Virus record (IMG/VR): IMGVR_UViG_3300050011_000379
Coordinates: 1 to 32,065 of that record
Source of the DNA: a virus
Direction: 5' to 3' (one strand)
DNA length: 32,065 nucleotides
Positions 1 through 7,330 of the stretch are shown in pieces. The notes under the pieces are model-generated. The model ran no database searches, was not told where the DNA came from, and saw nothing but the letters and a program-made list of their open reading frames with translations. Each line of letters opens with the position of its first letter. Positions within the stretch are counted from its first letter, which is position 1. The translations under genes were made by a program, and so were the position numbers.

Positions 1-291
1 CTCGATGGCGGCCAGCGGCCGCCCCTCGCCGTAGGGCACGTGCACGAGCACGGACCTGGCGATGTCACACGCAGCCAGGATGATGGGCAGCTTCAGCTCC
101 GGGAACCGGCCGGCGAGCCAGAGCATGTCCTGCGGCCGCTCACAGGCGGCCCAGAGGGCCGCCGGGTCGCCGGGCTCGCTCGCCAACCAGCTCATCGTCG
201 CCGAGCAGGCCTGCTTGCCGGTGAGGAACACCAACAGCTGCTCCCGGGTTAGGCCGCTCGGGCCTACGGGTTTTACTGTCTCAGTGGTCAT
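1..291 (-). CDS. Imm-like small protein, C-terminus cut off by the window edge
   Basis: Only the first 97 residues are present; the gene runs off the left edge. The start is ATG at 291, with GAGGAG about 9 nt upstream. The run WAACERPQDMLWLAGR, then ILAACDIARSVLVHVPYGEGRPLAAIE split over a helix-like stretch, matches from memory a widespread bacterial and phage family often named putative immunity protein (Imm5-like). That name comes from association with polymorphic toxins; the molecular function is unknown. A good sigma-70-type promoter lies just upstream (316-345), so it can be transcribed apart from the chaperonin block. No toxin gene is visible next to it. The family assignment is moderate and the function is not claimed. 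Confidence 0.55.
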   Translation of the reverse strand, partial: MTTETVKPVGPSGLTREQLLVFLTGKQACSATMSWLASEPGDPAALWAACERPQDMLWLAGRFPELKLPIILAACDIARSVLVHVPYGEGRPLAAIE

Positions 292-315
292 CGGTGTTTC
301 TCCTCTCGTGCTGCG

Positions 316-345
316 ATTGTACACCTACGCGCCAGCGGTTGTCAG
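316..345 (-). promoter_or_regulatory. Sigma-70-type promoter for the Imm-like gene
   Basis: On the minus strand CTGACA (340-345) is followed after 18 nt by TACAAT (316-321), close to the TTGACA/TATAAT consensus. It lies just after the stop codon of the Trp-rich small gene and 25 nt before the start codon at 291. Confidence 0.55.
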
Positions 346-617
346 GGCCTGGGGTCCTTGAGCTGGAGCACCCAGCGGTGCCGGGGCCAGAACGTGGGTA
401 TCCAGCCGGCGAACCACCCCGTGAGGGGCGTCACGGGGAAGAACAGGGAGAACCCGTCGGGCCAGAGGAGGAAGGGCAGCCGACCATCCGGGGAGAGCTG
501 CGGCTGGTAGTTGTACTCCCCGCAGAGGCGGAGGAACAGCCACTGCAACACCAGAAAGTTCAGCCACCCGACCCAGGACTCGGGCGCCCACTGCGGCCAC
601 CATCGGGGGTAGTTCAT
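342..617 (-). CDS. Trp-rich small protein, possibly membrane-associated
   Basis: This encodes 91 residues from an ATG at 617, only 3 nt after the chaperonin stop codon, with AGGGG upstream, so the two are probably co-translated. The protein is very rich in Trp, Phe, Leu and Pro (about 12 Trp) and has few charges. A hydrophobic stretch WVGWLNFLVLQWLFLRL at about residues 15-31 and another aromatic stretch around residues 50-75 could touch or span a membrane. Almost every codon ends in G or C, as in neighbouring genes, which supports this frame over the overlapping one. I recognise no family. Confidence 0.55.
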   Translation of the reverse strand: MNYPRWWPQWAPESWVGWLNFLVLQWLFLRLCGEYNYQPQLSPDGRLPFLLWPDGFSLFFPVTPLTGWFAGWIPTFWPRHRWVLQLKDPRP

Positions 618-620
618 GGG

Positions 621-2501
621 TCAACCCCTGTCATCAGCAGGATTCGAGCCATTGTCCTCGCGCCCGTACTCGGCAGCCGCCCGGGCCTCGAGCAGCTCCA
701 TGTCCCGGTTCCGGTTGAAGACCACGGTGCCACCGAGCGTCCCCAGGAGCGAAGCAATCGAGAGGGCGTTCCGCAGCGCCTCCAGCACCGCCGGTGTGCT
801 GTCGAGGATGCCCCCCTGGAAGGCGTCGACGTGCTTCTGCTCCAGGCAGTCGTAGACCAGGGGGTGGAACACCAGCGTCTGGAGCCCGCCCTGGTCGTTG
901 CCCTCCACCTGGGGCTCGCGGATGGACTTGAGGATGGGTGCCTCGATGGCCAGGGCCTCGTCGGTGTCGACGCACCCGGAGTTCTGCAGGAGCTTCTCGA
1001 AGGGCATGCGCAACGCGGGGATGAGCGTCCCCTCAAGGATGGGGTCGGCGAGGTCCCGCAGCTCCTCGCAGACCTTCAGCAGCGTCCAGCACCCGCCGGG
1101 GAGGCAGCCGTGCTTGATGGTCCCACGGACGGCGCAGACGCTGTCCTCGGCGCGGTCGCGCTTCTCCTTCAGCTCGCCGTTGCTGGCGCCGACGACCTTC
1201 AGCCGGGCTATGCCCCCGGTGAGCTTCGCCAGGCGTTCCTGCACCAGCTGGGCCGTGAACTGCGACGGGGCGCCGCGCATCTGCTCCACCACCGCGGCCT
1301 CGCGCTGGAGCACGCGCTCCTCCCGGGCGGCGAGCATCTCCTGGACCTCCTGGGGGTCGTCCACCCCGGACTCGCGCATGATGACGTTCGAGCGCCAGCG
1401 CCCGACCTCCAGGGTCCTGACCCCGCGGCCGATGTGCAGGAGCTGCGCCTGCTCCAGGGGCACGCCCGTCTGGTCGAGGATGGTCGCGCCCGTCAGCGCC
1501 TGCAGGTCCTCGAGGAACTGCAGCTGCGCCCCGGGCTCGGCCGTGCGGGGTGCCGCCAGGGGGAAGGCCTTCATGGTCGCCGCGTCCCGGAAGTTCACCG
1601 CCAGGCCCGTCAGGGCGTCGTCGCTGAACTCCGTGGCGACGATGAGCAACGCCGGGAACTTGTCGAGGCTCGCGTCCGCGCCGCGCTGGAACTCGTTGGC
1701 GACCTTCTGCATGATGTGCACCAGGGACGCGAAGCTCGAGACGCGTCCGTGGTAGAGGAGCACCCCGGGGTTGTCCATGACGCAGCGCTGTGACCCCGGG
1801 TCGTTGATGAAGTCCGGGGCGAAGCGCAGGCAGCAGTCCTCCAGGCCCAGGCCCACGGGAAAGCCGTTGATGTGCTCGACCTCGTAGTGGCTGTTGCCGC
1901 TGCTCTCGGCGATTGTCACGTTTCCGCTGTCGCCCACGAGGTCGAAGCACTCCATGACCGCCTTGGCGAGGTCCGCGTCCCCGTTGGCGCTCACCCGGGC
2001 CACGGCCTCCAGGAGCGCGCGCCCCCGGGGGCTCTCCAGGTCGGCCTTCACCGCCAGGGACTTGACCAGGGGCTCGATGGTCTGCCGGAACGTCCGCTCC
2101 AGGAGCCGGACCACGCGCTGGGGGCTGACCTTGGGGTTGGCCCGGCAGTAGCTCTGCAGGCGCTCGACGATGGCGTACGCCAAGACCGTCGCCGTGGTGG
2201 TGCCGTCGCCGGCCTCCGAGGCGGTGCGAATGGCCGCGTCCCGAGAAGCCTCGAGGATGCTGTGCTGCACCGGGTCCTGGTAACCCAGTGACCTCATTAC
2301 GGTAACTCCGTCCTTGGTGACCATCGCCGGGAGGTTCCACTCCTGGCGCTCGATGAGCACCGGACACCCGCCGGGGCCGAGGGTGGCGCCCACGATGTCC
2401 GCGATGTTCCGCATGGTCTTGAGGACCAGCGCCTCGAGGGGAGCGCCCTTGACCTCGATGCGCTTCGCCGCCGACTGGGCTTTCGCCGTTTGAAAGGCCA
2501 T
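621..2501 (-). CDS. groEL: GroEL-type (group I) chaperonin, phage-encoded
   Basis: This 626-residue ATP-dependent folding chaperonin starts at ATG 2501, where AAGGAGG sits 9 nt upstream; the longer reading to 2546 has no such site. Group I signatures are visible: TLGPGG at 40-45, TKDGVTV at 62-68, the ATP-binding GDGTTTAT at 98-105, AEDSVCAVRG with the hydrolysis Asp near 453 (E. coli D398), LPGG at 467-470 and GILDSTP near 564-570. It is longer than bacterial GroEL (about 545 residues). An extra charged helical stretch lies around 385-425, and the C-terminus is acidic instead of a GGM-repeat tail. Known phage GroELs fold phage proteins in single- or double-ring assemblies. A possible co-chaperonin lies at 7331. 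The family call is firm; the substrates are unknown. Confidence 0.92.
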   Translation of the reverse strand: MAFQTAKAQSAAKRIEVKGAPLEALVLKTMRNIADIVGATLGPGGCPVLIERQEWNLPAMVTKDGVTVMRSLGYQDPVQHSILEASRDAAIRTASEAGDGTTTATVLAYAIVERLQSYCRANPKVSPQRVVRLLERTFRQTIEPLVKSLAVKADLESPRGRALLEAVARVSANGDADLAKAVMECFDLVGDSGNVTIAESSGNSHYEVEHINGFPVGLGLEDCCLRFAPDFINDPGSQRCVMDNPGVLLYHGRVSSFASLVHIMQKVANEFQRGADASLDKFPALLIVATEFSDDALTGLAVNFRDAATMKAFPLAAPRTAEPGAQLQFLEDLQALTGATILDQTGVPLEQAQLLHIGRGVRTLEVGRWRSNVIMRESGVDDPQEVQEMLAAREERVLQREAAVVEQMRGAPSQFTAQLVQERLAKLTGGIARLKVVGASNGELKEKRDRAEDSVCAVRGTIKHGCLPGGCWTLLKVCEELRDLADPILEGTLIPALRMPFEKLLQNSGCVDTDEALAIEAPILKSIREPQVEGNDQGGLQTLVFHPLVYDCLEQKHVDAFQGGILDSTPAVLEALRNALSIASLLGTLGGTVVFNRNRDMELLEARAAAEYGREDNGSNPADDRG

Positions 2502-2505
2502 GTAG

Positions 2506-2814
2506 TTACGCCTCCTTGGACCTGGGGATGAGCTTGAGGACACCACGACGGAACCCGTGGCGACCGGCCACGGGCAGGCCCAGCGCCGGCGAGAAGGGCA
2601 CGCGCTCCAGCTCCCCCGAGGCCTGGAGGTCGTGCACGTAGTTCAGCACCACCCGGCGGGCGTGGACGGTCTCCCCAAGGGAGGTCTCCAGGTGCTCGAG
2701 GATGTCCCCGGTGGTGGCGATGCAGATGCCATCCCCCCGGGCACGGCTGCGCAGGAAGTCCAGGACCCCCTGGACACGAGTGGCCCGAAAGGCCTTGGGG
2801 TGGAAGCTCTTCAT
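2506..2814 (-). CDS. Small protein, possible winged-helix regulator
   Basis: This encodes 102 residues from ATG 2814 and is the first gene of the leftward block, ending 4 nt before the chaperonin start. The pattern RVQGVLDFLRSRA, TTGDILEHL, ARRVVLNYVHDLQASGELERV looks like a winged-helix fold: a first helix, a helix-turn-helix whose recognition helix is VVLNYVHDLQ, then the usual turn before a wing. A basic tail follows. The extended -10 promoter at 2822-2838 would give a leader of only about 6-7 nt without a normal ribosome binding site. It could regulate the divergent control region, but this rests on pattern reading only. Confidence 0.5.
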   Translation of the reverse strand: MKSFHPKAFRATRVQGVLDFLRSRARGDGICIATTGDILEHLETSLGETVHARRVVLNYVHDLQASGELERVPFSPALGLPVAGRHGFRRGVLKLIPRSKEA

Positions 2815-2821
2815 GGTCGTA

Positions 2822-2838
2822 GCCCCTACTGTAGCACA
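2822..2838 (-). promoter_or_regulatory. Leftward extended -10 promoter, class TGTGCTAYAGT
   Basis: The minus strand reads TGTGCTACAGTAGGGGC, identical over 17 nt to the rightward copy at 3413-3429. TGC followed by TACAGT fits an extended -10 element; no good -35 is seen. It would drive the winged-helix, chaperonin and Trp-rich genes. Confidence 0.65.
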
Positions 2839-3070
2839 ACCCCGGAGCCAGAGTGTGGAATACCGGGTGTTGCCTCGCCAGGCACTGCTGCACGTCACGC
2901 GCAACACCCGTCAGAAACGCGTATCCAAACTCCTGACAAGTGCTTTCAGGGACTTGCACCAAGCCTCAAGGGCTTGAGGACGGTGGGCAAGCACACCGTA
3001 GTGAACACAAGGGGTTAGAGCGCACAGTGAGGAATGCCATGGACTTAGGTCAAAAGTGACGAAACCAATC

Positions 3071-3117
3071 GTGCGCATTACCCACTTTTGGGTCGATTTT
3101 GTGCGCATTACCGACTT
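3071..3117. repeat. Two direct repeats GTGCGCATTACC-N-ACTTT
   Basis: Copies begin at 3071 and 3101, 30 nt apart, about three helical turns, so both lie on the same DNA face. They are 12 identical bases followed by ACTTT after one variable base. The spacing suggests a protein-binding pair (operator or iteron). Confidence 0.6.
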
Positions 3118-3412
3118 TCCCCAGTGTTCTCGCCCAGAAAGGCCACTTAGAGGTCGGAGCTGGTTTGGCGCTACTAAGGACCGCGCGTGAGTACCCACGT
3201 GAGGGCCCACGTGAAGTAGTGAGGATGCTCGCGTGAATGTCCTCTTAAATTTAGATTAACTAGATAGTATCTGTATTTAGTATGGATTAAGAAGAAATAG
3301 AGCTATTATATAAGGCTTACTTTTGTATAGCTAGGTCTGGGTTCTAGGGCGATGTCACGACCTGGGGTGAAAGTCAGGCCGAAGGCAAGAACTCGAACAT
3401 TCTCCGAGGGTC

Positions 3413-3429
3413 TGTGCTACAGTAGGGGC
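3413..3429 (+). promoter_or_regulatory. Rightward extended -10 promoter, class TGTGCTAYAGT
   Basis: TGTGCTACAGTAGGGGC is identical to the leftward copy at 2822-2838. TACAGT ends at 3423, so transcription would begin near 3430. GGAGGT at about 3432 then serves the kinase gene at 3448. A five-codon frame MEVH begins at about the predicted first base; I take this as chance. Confidence 0.65.
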
Positions 3430-3447
3430 ATGGAGGTGCACTAGACC

Positions 3448-4110
3448 ATGCTCGTTTCCTTTGTCGGCAGCCCCTGCTCGGGGAAGACCACGACGTCGGC
3501 GATGCTCTTCGCCAAGCTCAAGGCCGGTGGCGTACCCGTGGAGAACGTCCAGGAGTACGCACGCTTGTACATCGCCAAGAAGCGCTTGGCCTACCGAGCC
3601 AAGGGCGAGGTCTTCACCAGCGAGCACCTGCAGGACGATGACCAGTGGAACATCATGAGAACACAAGCGGAATGGGAGTTGTCCCTGGACGTGAGCCTGG
3701 AGGACCTGCCAGGGTCCTTGGTGGTGTCCGACAGTTCGGCCCTGAACTCCCTGCTGTACATGAGCGCCGGCAAGCGTGAGGCTCACGAGGTCAAGTTCCT
3801 GGCGAAGAAGCTCCGCGCCCGGACGGCACTGATTTTCTACTGTCGGCCCGTGGACGTCTCCTCGGCTGCGGTCAAGGAGAAGGACCCCAATCGTGTCCAC
3901 TCCCGGGCCCAGGCCGAGGACCTGGACACGCAGTGGCCGGACCTCCTGAAGGCCTGGGGCTTGGGGAGCTACGTCCTCCTCGAGGGGAGTCCGGAGGCGC
4001 GGCTGGCCCGGGCCTACCAGAACGTCAACACCCGCTTGTCCATGATGGTCACCCAGGCTGTCAAGGCCGAGCAGGCCTCTCCGTCCCCCACGTCGCCCCC
4101 GCAGGTCTAG
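3448..4110 (+). CDS. P-loop NTPase/kinase of the NadR/AAA_28 type
   Basis: This encodes 220 residues from ATG 3448, with GGAGGT 10 nt upstream. It has a Walker A loop GSPCSGKTT at 7-15 right at the N-terminus, and the segment LVVSDSSALNSLLYM near 91-105 fits the Walker B/substrate region of NadR- and Ttd14-like kinases. The late segment EGSPEARLARAYQNV fits their C-terminal helical part. Members phosphorylate nucleosides or small cofactors, and some phage copies have unknown substrates. It is first in the rightward operon and 3 nt before the helicase. The fold call is good; the substrate is unknown. Confidence 0.75.
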   Translation: MLVSFVGSPCSGKTTTSAMLFAKLKAGGVPVENVQEYARLYIAKKRLAYRAKGEVFTSEHLQDDDQWNIMRTQAEWELSLDVSLEDLPGSLVVSDSSALNSLLYMSAGKREAHEVKFLAKKLRARTALIFYCRPVDVSSAAVKEKDPNRVHSRAQAEDLDTQWPDLLKAWGLGSYVLLEGSPEARLARAYQNVNTRLSMMVTQAVKAEQASPSPTSPPQV

Positions 4111-4113
4111 CCC

Positions 4114-5616
4114 TTGTCGCTCCGGCTCCAGACCCCGGTGGTTCTGCGCATCGCCGGCCACCCCCGGGAGGCCTTGGAGCCGCTGCTCACGTACCGGGAC
4201 AAGAGCGTGGACTTCGAGCTGCAGCGCCTGCGGAACAGCGTCTACCTGCGGGACAAGCTCGGCCCCCAGGGCTACGCCGAGCGTGTCGAGGAGCTGAAGG
4301 CCCAGAGGAAGCCCTGCCTGCTCTTCGAGGACGCCGAGGGCCTGTGGACGTACTCGGGGTTCGCGGCCATGCTCGAGCAGAAGCTGGGCGAGCCCAAGGC
4401 CCTCAGGGAGTTCCCGCTGCCCGCCCCGCGGCCCCTGGCCCTCCATGGGCCCCTGGCAGCCCGGGACCCGCGCCCGTACCAGCTGGAGGGCAACCAGGCG
4501 CTCCTGGGGGCAGTCCATGGGGCCGTTGAGGAGGGGACCGGGCTCGGCAAGTCCTTCCAGGCGCTGTTGCTGGTCGCCCACCACGGGCTGAAGACCGTCG
4601 TCATGGCCCCGAGCAAGAACATCGCGGAGCAGCTCCACGAGGACTTCGTGTCCGCCTTCGGCAAGGGCAAGGTGGGGCTCTTCGGCGACGGCAAGCACGA
4701 GTACGGGAAGCTCATCACCGTGGCCATCGCGGCTTCGCTGACGCGCTTGGAGCCCGGGAGCCCGGCCTGGGAGGTCCTGTCCACGGCCCAGGTGTTCATC
4801 GCCGACGAGAGCCACCTCACGCCCGCGAAGACGCTGCAGAAGGTCTGCTTCGGGCTCCTCGCCGGCGCTCCCTACCGGTACTTCTTCTCGGGGACGCAGT
4901 TGCGTGGCGACGGCGCCGACCTCCTGCTCCAAGGCATCACCGGCAAGGTCGTCTTCGGCATGAGCGTTCGTCAAGGCGTGGACCAGGGGTGGTTGGCGCG
5001 GCCGTTCTTCCGCATGGTCCAGGTCGGCAGCGACAAGAAGTACTACAACCGCGACGCCGAGCGCATGACGAGGGTCCATCTCTACTACAACCAGGACGTC
5101 ATCCGTGCCGCGGCCGCGCTCGCGAACAAGAGCGTGTCCTTCCTCGGGCACCAGGTCCTGATTCTCGTCCAGGAGCTGGAGCAGTTCCAGGTCCTGCTGC
5201 CCTGGCTCAAGCACTCCGTGAGGTTCGCCCACGGCCCGGTGGCCAAGGCCGACCTCAAGTACGTGCCTGAGGCGTACCAGAAGTGTGACGTCAAGGCCCT
5301 GGTGAAGGCCTTCAACGCCCGGGAGTTCCCCATCCTCGTGGGCACGTCCTGCATCTCCACGGGCACGGACATCCAGTCCGCGGAGCACGTGATTTGGTTG
5401 CGGGGCGGGAAGTCCGAGGTCGAACTCCGTCAGGGCGTGGGCCGGGGCACGAGGAAGGTCGACGCCAAGCGCTTCTTCAACTTCAGTGACTTCTGCGTCC
5501 GCGTGGCCGCCCTGCAGGAACCCACGTGCGTGGAGAAACACGCCTTCGCCCGCGCCGAGATTCTCCAGGGCATCTACCCGAATTCCTTCAAGGAGGTTCC
5601 CCGTGGGAGCTGCTAA
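4114..5616 (+). CDS. Superfamily 2 helicase, UvsW-like
   Basis: About 500 residues, probably starting at TTG 4114, just after the kinase stop; GCAGGT upstream is a modest ribosome binding site. The SF2 motifs come in order: a Q-like RPYQLEGNQ near 120, Walker A EEGTGLGKS near 139-147, motif Ia VVMAPSKN near 162, Walker B FIADESH near 228-234 (DESH box), motif III FFSGT near 258, and motif VI RQGVGRGTRK near 450. The first 110 residues are a separate N-terminal region. T4 UvsW, the best-studied relative, unwinds branched DNA and controls the switch from origin- to recombination-dependent replication. The gene overlaps the sigma-like gene by 14 nt, so expression is coupled. Confidence 0.85.
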   Translation: MSLRLQTPVVLRIAGHPREALEPLLTYRDKSVDFELQRLRNSVYLRDKLGPQGYAERVEELKAQRKPCLLFEDAEGLWTYSGFAAMLEQKLGEPKALREFPLPAPRPLALHGPLAARDPRPYQLEGNQALLGAVHGAVEEGTGLGKSFQALLLVAHHGLKTVVMAPSKNIAEQLHEDFVSAFGKGKVGLFGDGKHEYGKLITVAIAASLTRLEPGSPAWEVLSTAQVFIADESHLTPAKTLQKVCFGLLAGAPYRYFFSGTQLRGDGADLLLQGITGKVVFGMSVRQGVDQGWLARPFFRMVQVGSDKKYYNRDAERMTRVHLYYNQDVIRAAAALANKSVSFLGHQVLILVQELEQFQVLLPWLKHSVRFAHGPVAKADLKYVPEAYQKCDVKALVKAFNAREFPILVGTSCISTGTDIQSAEHVIWLRGGKSEVELRQGVGRGTRKVDAKRFFNFSDFCVRVAALQEPTCVEKHAFARAEILQGIYPNSFKEVPRGSC

Positions 5617-6709
5617 GGCTGCCGGTGGGAACTTCGGCGTGGACATGGAGGGCTTCCAGCTCTTCCTGACGAACCTCGCGCGCGCCAAGGCCGAGTACCC
5701 GGACCCGCCGACGCCCCTGGAGCAGTACCTGAAGCAGAAGCGGCAGATGCAGACCCTGGTGGCCCTGGAGGGGGAGTTCCGGCGCGCGCTCTGCGCCCAC
5801 TCGAGGGGCACGTGGGTGTACCAACGCTTCGTCAAGTACATCTGCGAGGAGCGGAGGAACATCCTCGACGCCCGGCCGTACTTCCGCCACCGCCAGGAGT
5901 TTTTCACCGAGGAAATTTCCCGGGCGCTGAAGAAGCGCAACGACAAGGCGCTGCAGCGCTTCCACGTGAATTTCCAGTTCATCCGCTTCGTCATGCGCCT
6001 GCGGGCGTGGAAGCATGGCTCCCCCATCTCGCGCATCTACCGCAAAATTGACGCACTTCGCGCCGAGCTGGTGGAGACGAACATGCCGCTGGCGCTCAAC
6101 CGCGCGCGCATCTTCGGCAAGTCCACGCCGCCCTCGCACCTGGCGCACATGGACCTGGTGCAAATTGCCGCCGAGGGGCTGACGACGGCCGTGGACAAGT
6201 ACTGCCTGCCGTTCAGCGCCAGCTTCCGGGACGTCATCATCGGGCGAATCGTCGGGAACCTCATCGAGGCCTACAGCGAGACCCTCATCCACTTCTACCC
6301 CACGGACAAGCGGAAGCTCTATCTGGCGTTGAAGTTCGCGTGCAAGCACGTCGGCGGCGTGGACTTCGAGCGCCTGGCCAAGCAGGTCAACGAGTGGGTC
6401 CGGGGCGCGTACAGCACCACGGCGCCGGAGCTGGCGGACCTCATGGCCGCTGCGTCCTGCGTCAGCGCCGACACGGGGACCGTCATGGGCAACGATGGTG
6501 GCGGGGACGGCGCGCTCGCGGCCTCGGTGCCGAAACTCATCGACCGCTTCGCCGCCCCGGACGACACCCGGCCGGATGTCCGCGTCGAGGCCCGACAGGC
6601 GCTAACGGTCATGCAGGGGGTCATCCACCGTGAGGGCGTGCTCACCCTCAGGGAGCAGAAGCTCCTGCGCCTCAGGGGGGTTGCTTTTCTCTCCGAAGCT
6701 GTGCTATAG
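5603..6709 (+). CDS. Divergent phage RNA polymerase sigma factor
   Basis: The start is GTG 5603, with AAGGAGG 7 nt upstream inside the helicase end; 368 residues. Residues about 155-240 follow sigma-70 region 2: ELVETNMPLALNRARIFG (2.1), then HMDLVQIAAEGLTTAVDKY (2.2-like; compare DLIQEGNIGLMKAVDKF), then SFRDVIIGRIVGNLIEAY (2.3/2.4-like). Residues 235-265 resemble region 3 (DFERLAKQV), and LTLREQKLLRLRG near 347-359 resembles the first part of region 4. The protein then ends nine residues later, so the region 4.2 helix-turn-helix that reads the -35 box is missing. The first 150 residues are charged, helical and unfamiliar. This is the layout expected of a late sigma such as T4 gp55 that uses a -10-only promoter. 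Confidence 0.7.
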   Translation: MGAAKAAGGNFGVDMEGFQLFLTNLARAKAEYPDPPTPLEQYLKQKRQMQTLVALEGEFRRALCAHSRGTWVYQRFVKYICEERRNILDARPYFRHRQEFFTEEISRALKKRNDKALQRFHVNFQFIRFVMRLRAWKHGSPISRIYRKIDALRAELVETNMPLALNRARIFGKSTPPSHLAHMDLVQIAAEGLTTAVDKYCLPFSASFRDVIIGRIVGNLIEAYSETLIHFYPTDKRKLYLALKFACKHVGGVDFERLAKQVNEWVRGAYSTTAPELADLMAAASCVSADTGTVMGNDGGGDGALAASVPKLIDRFAAPDDTRPDVRVEARQALTVMQGVIHREGVLTLREQKLLRLRGVAFLSEAVL

Positions 6710-6710
6710 T
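6681..6710 (+). promoter_or_regulatory. Promoter for the small-protein/GroES-like block
   Basis: TGTGCTATAGT at 6700-6710 is the third copy of the extended -10 class. TTGCTT (6681-6686) lies 18 nt upstream of TATAGT and may serve as a -35. The sigma gene's stop codon TAG lies inside the -10 hexamer. Confidence 0.65.
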
Positions 6711-6733
6711 CTCGAATACCAGGAGGAGCACCC

Positions 6734-7003
6734 ATGATTCTCAAGTTCAAGGTCGTGTCGATTTCTCTGCAGGATGGCTGTGGCAAGCCCATGGATGGTC
6801 CTCCGCTTTACTCCGTATGCCTTGGCCGGGCCGTGGATGGGAAGACGTGCGCCCCCTACGGCACCCGACTGGTAATCGAGCTGAAGCCTGGAGACGAGGC
6901 CGAGTACCGGCTCGGGGACATCATCGAGTTCATGTCCATTGCTCCTGGGTGCTCGTCCGGGGGGCCGGACTACGAGTTCGTCGACGAAGGCACAGAGAAG
7001 TAG
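6734..7003 (+). CDS. Small protein of unknown function
   Basis: This encodes 89 residues from ATG 6734 with AGGAGGAG 5-10 nt upstream. It is the first gene after the promoter at 6681-6710. It reads as a compact, mostly beta protein with four Cys (positions about 16, 30, 39 and 72) and an acidic end. The segment LVIELKPGDEAEYRLGDIIEF hints at a beta-barrel turn, but I recognise no family. Three nt separate it from the next gene. Confidence 0.6.
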   Translation: MILKFKVVSISLQDGCGKPMDGPPLYSVCLGRAVDGKTCAPYGTRLVIELKPGDEAEYRLGDIIEFMSIAPGCSSGGPDYEFVDEGTEK

Positions 7004-7006
7004 GCC

Positions 7007-7327
7007 ATGGCCATCAAGAACCCCTACGAGCGCCCGGGCATCATGGGCACCCACTACGAGGGCTGCGGGCGCGCGCACAGCGCCTGCGCCTTCGAGGAGG
7101 GTGTGGCGGCTGTGCTGCACCGCCTCGAGGAGATGGTGGAGACCGCCGGGGAGGTCACCTTCACTCGGCGCGCCGAGACCCCTCGGAAGCGGAAGTGGAG
7201 GGTGGAGCTGGACCTGGGGCTGGGGCAGCTGTCGGGCTTGACCGCCAAGGACTTTCGGGCGCTCTTCGAGTGTGCCTGCGCGGTCGCCGCCGTGCAGAAG
7301 CTCGACACCAACGAGGAAGAGGAGTAG
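7007..7327 (+). CDS. Small protein of unknown function
   Basis: This encodes 106 residues from ATG 7007. The N-terminal part has His/Cys-rich text (THYEGCGRAHSACAF) that might bind a metal. The middle has a basic segment RRAETPRKRKWRVELDLGL, and the protein ends in NEEEE. It is tightly packed between two small genes in the same operon (3-nt gaps each side). No family recognised. Confidence 0.6.
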   Translation: MAIKNPYERPGIMGTHYEGCGRAHSACAFEEGVAAVLHRLEEMVETAGEVTFTRRAETPRKRKWRVELDLGLGQLSGLTAKDFRALFECACAVAAVQKLDTNEEEE

Positions 7328-7330
7328 CTC

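Larger units (their letters stand above)
2815..3447. other. Divergent control region, candidate early operator or replication origin
   Basis: This is the only long gap between genes. It holds divergent copies of the same promoter at both ends; a short hairpin, CCTCAA-GGGC-TTGAGG, near 2964-2980; two direct repeats of GTGCGCATTACC (3071-3082 and 3101-3112, 30 nt apart, similarity continuing into ACTTT); an 8-bp inverted pair CAAAAGTG (3051-3058) and CACTTTTG (3083-3090) flanking the first repeat; clustered CACGTGA/CGCGTGA words at about 3183-3236; and a strongly AT-rich block at about 3240-3335. Short readable frames here have poor composition and no ribosome binding site, so I call no gene. 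Repeats beside an AT-rich block fit an origin or a repressor-operator array; which one is inference. Confidence 0.5.

Noticed and set aside
294-1793. Rightward frame opposite the chaperonin gene
   Set aside because: The leftward GroEL reading has all family motifs; this frame has none.
2911-3210. Leftward 99-codon frame in the control region
   Set aside because: No ribosome binding site, atypical composition, and it runs over repeats and inverted repeats that look regulatory.
3240-3350. Possible tRNA or small RNA in the AT-rich block
   Set aside because: GGGTTCTAG near 3348 recalls a T-loop, but no acceptor or anticodon stems can be folded around it.
3430-3444. Five-codon frame MEVH as a regulatory leader peptide
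   Set aside because: Its bases include the ribosome binding site of the kinase gene; the frame is likely a by-product of that sequence.
3355-6036. Long leftward open frame (about 893 codons) opposite kinase, helicase and sigma genes
   Set aside because: Shadow frame of three recognisable rightward genes; low-complexity translation and no ribosome binding site.
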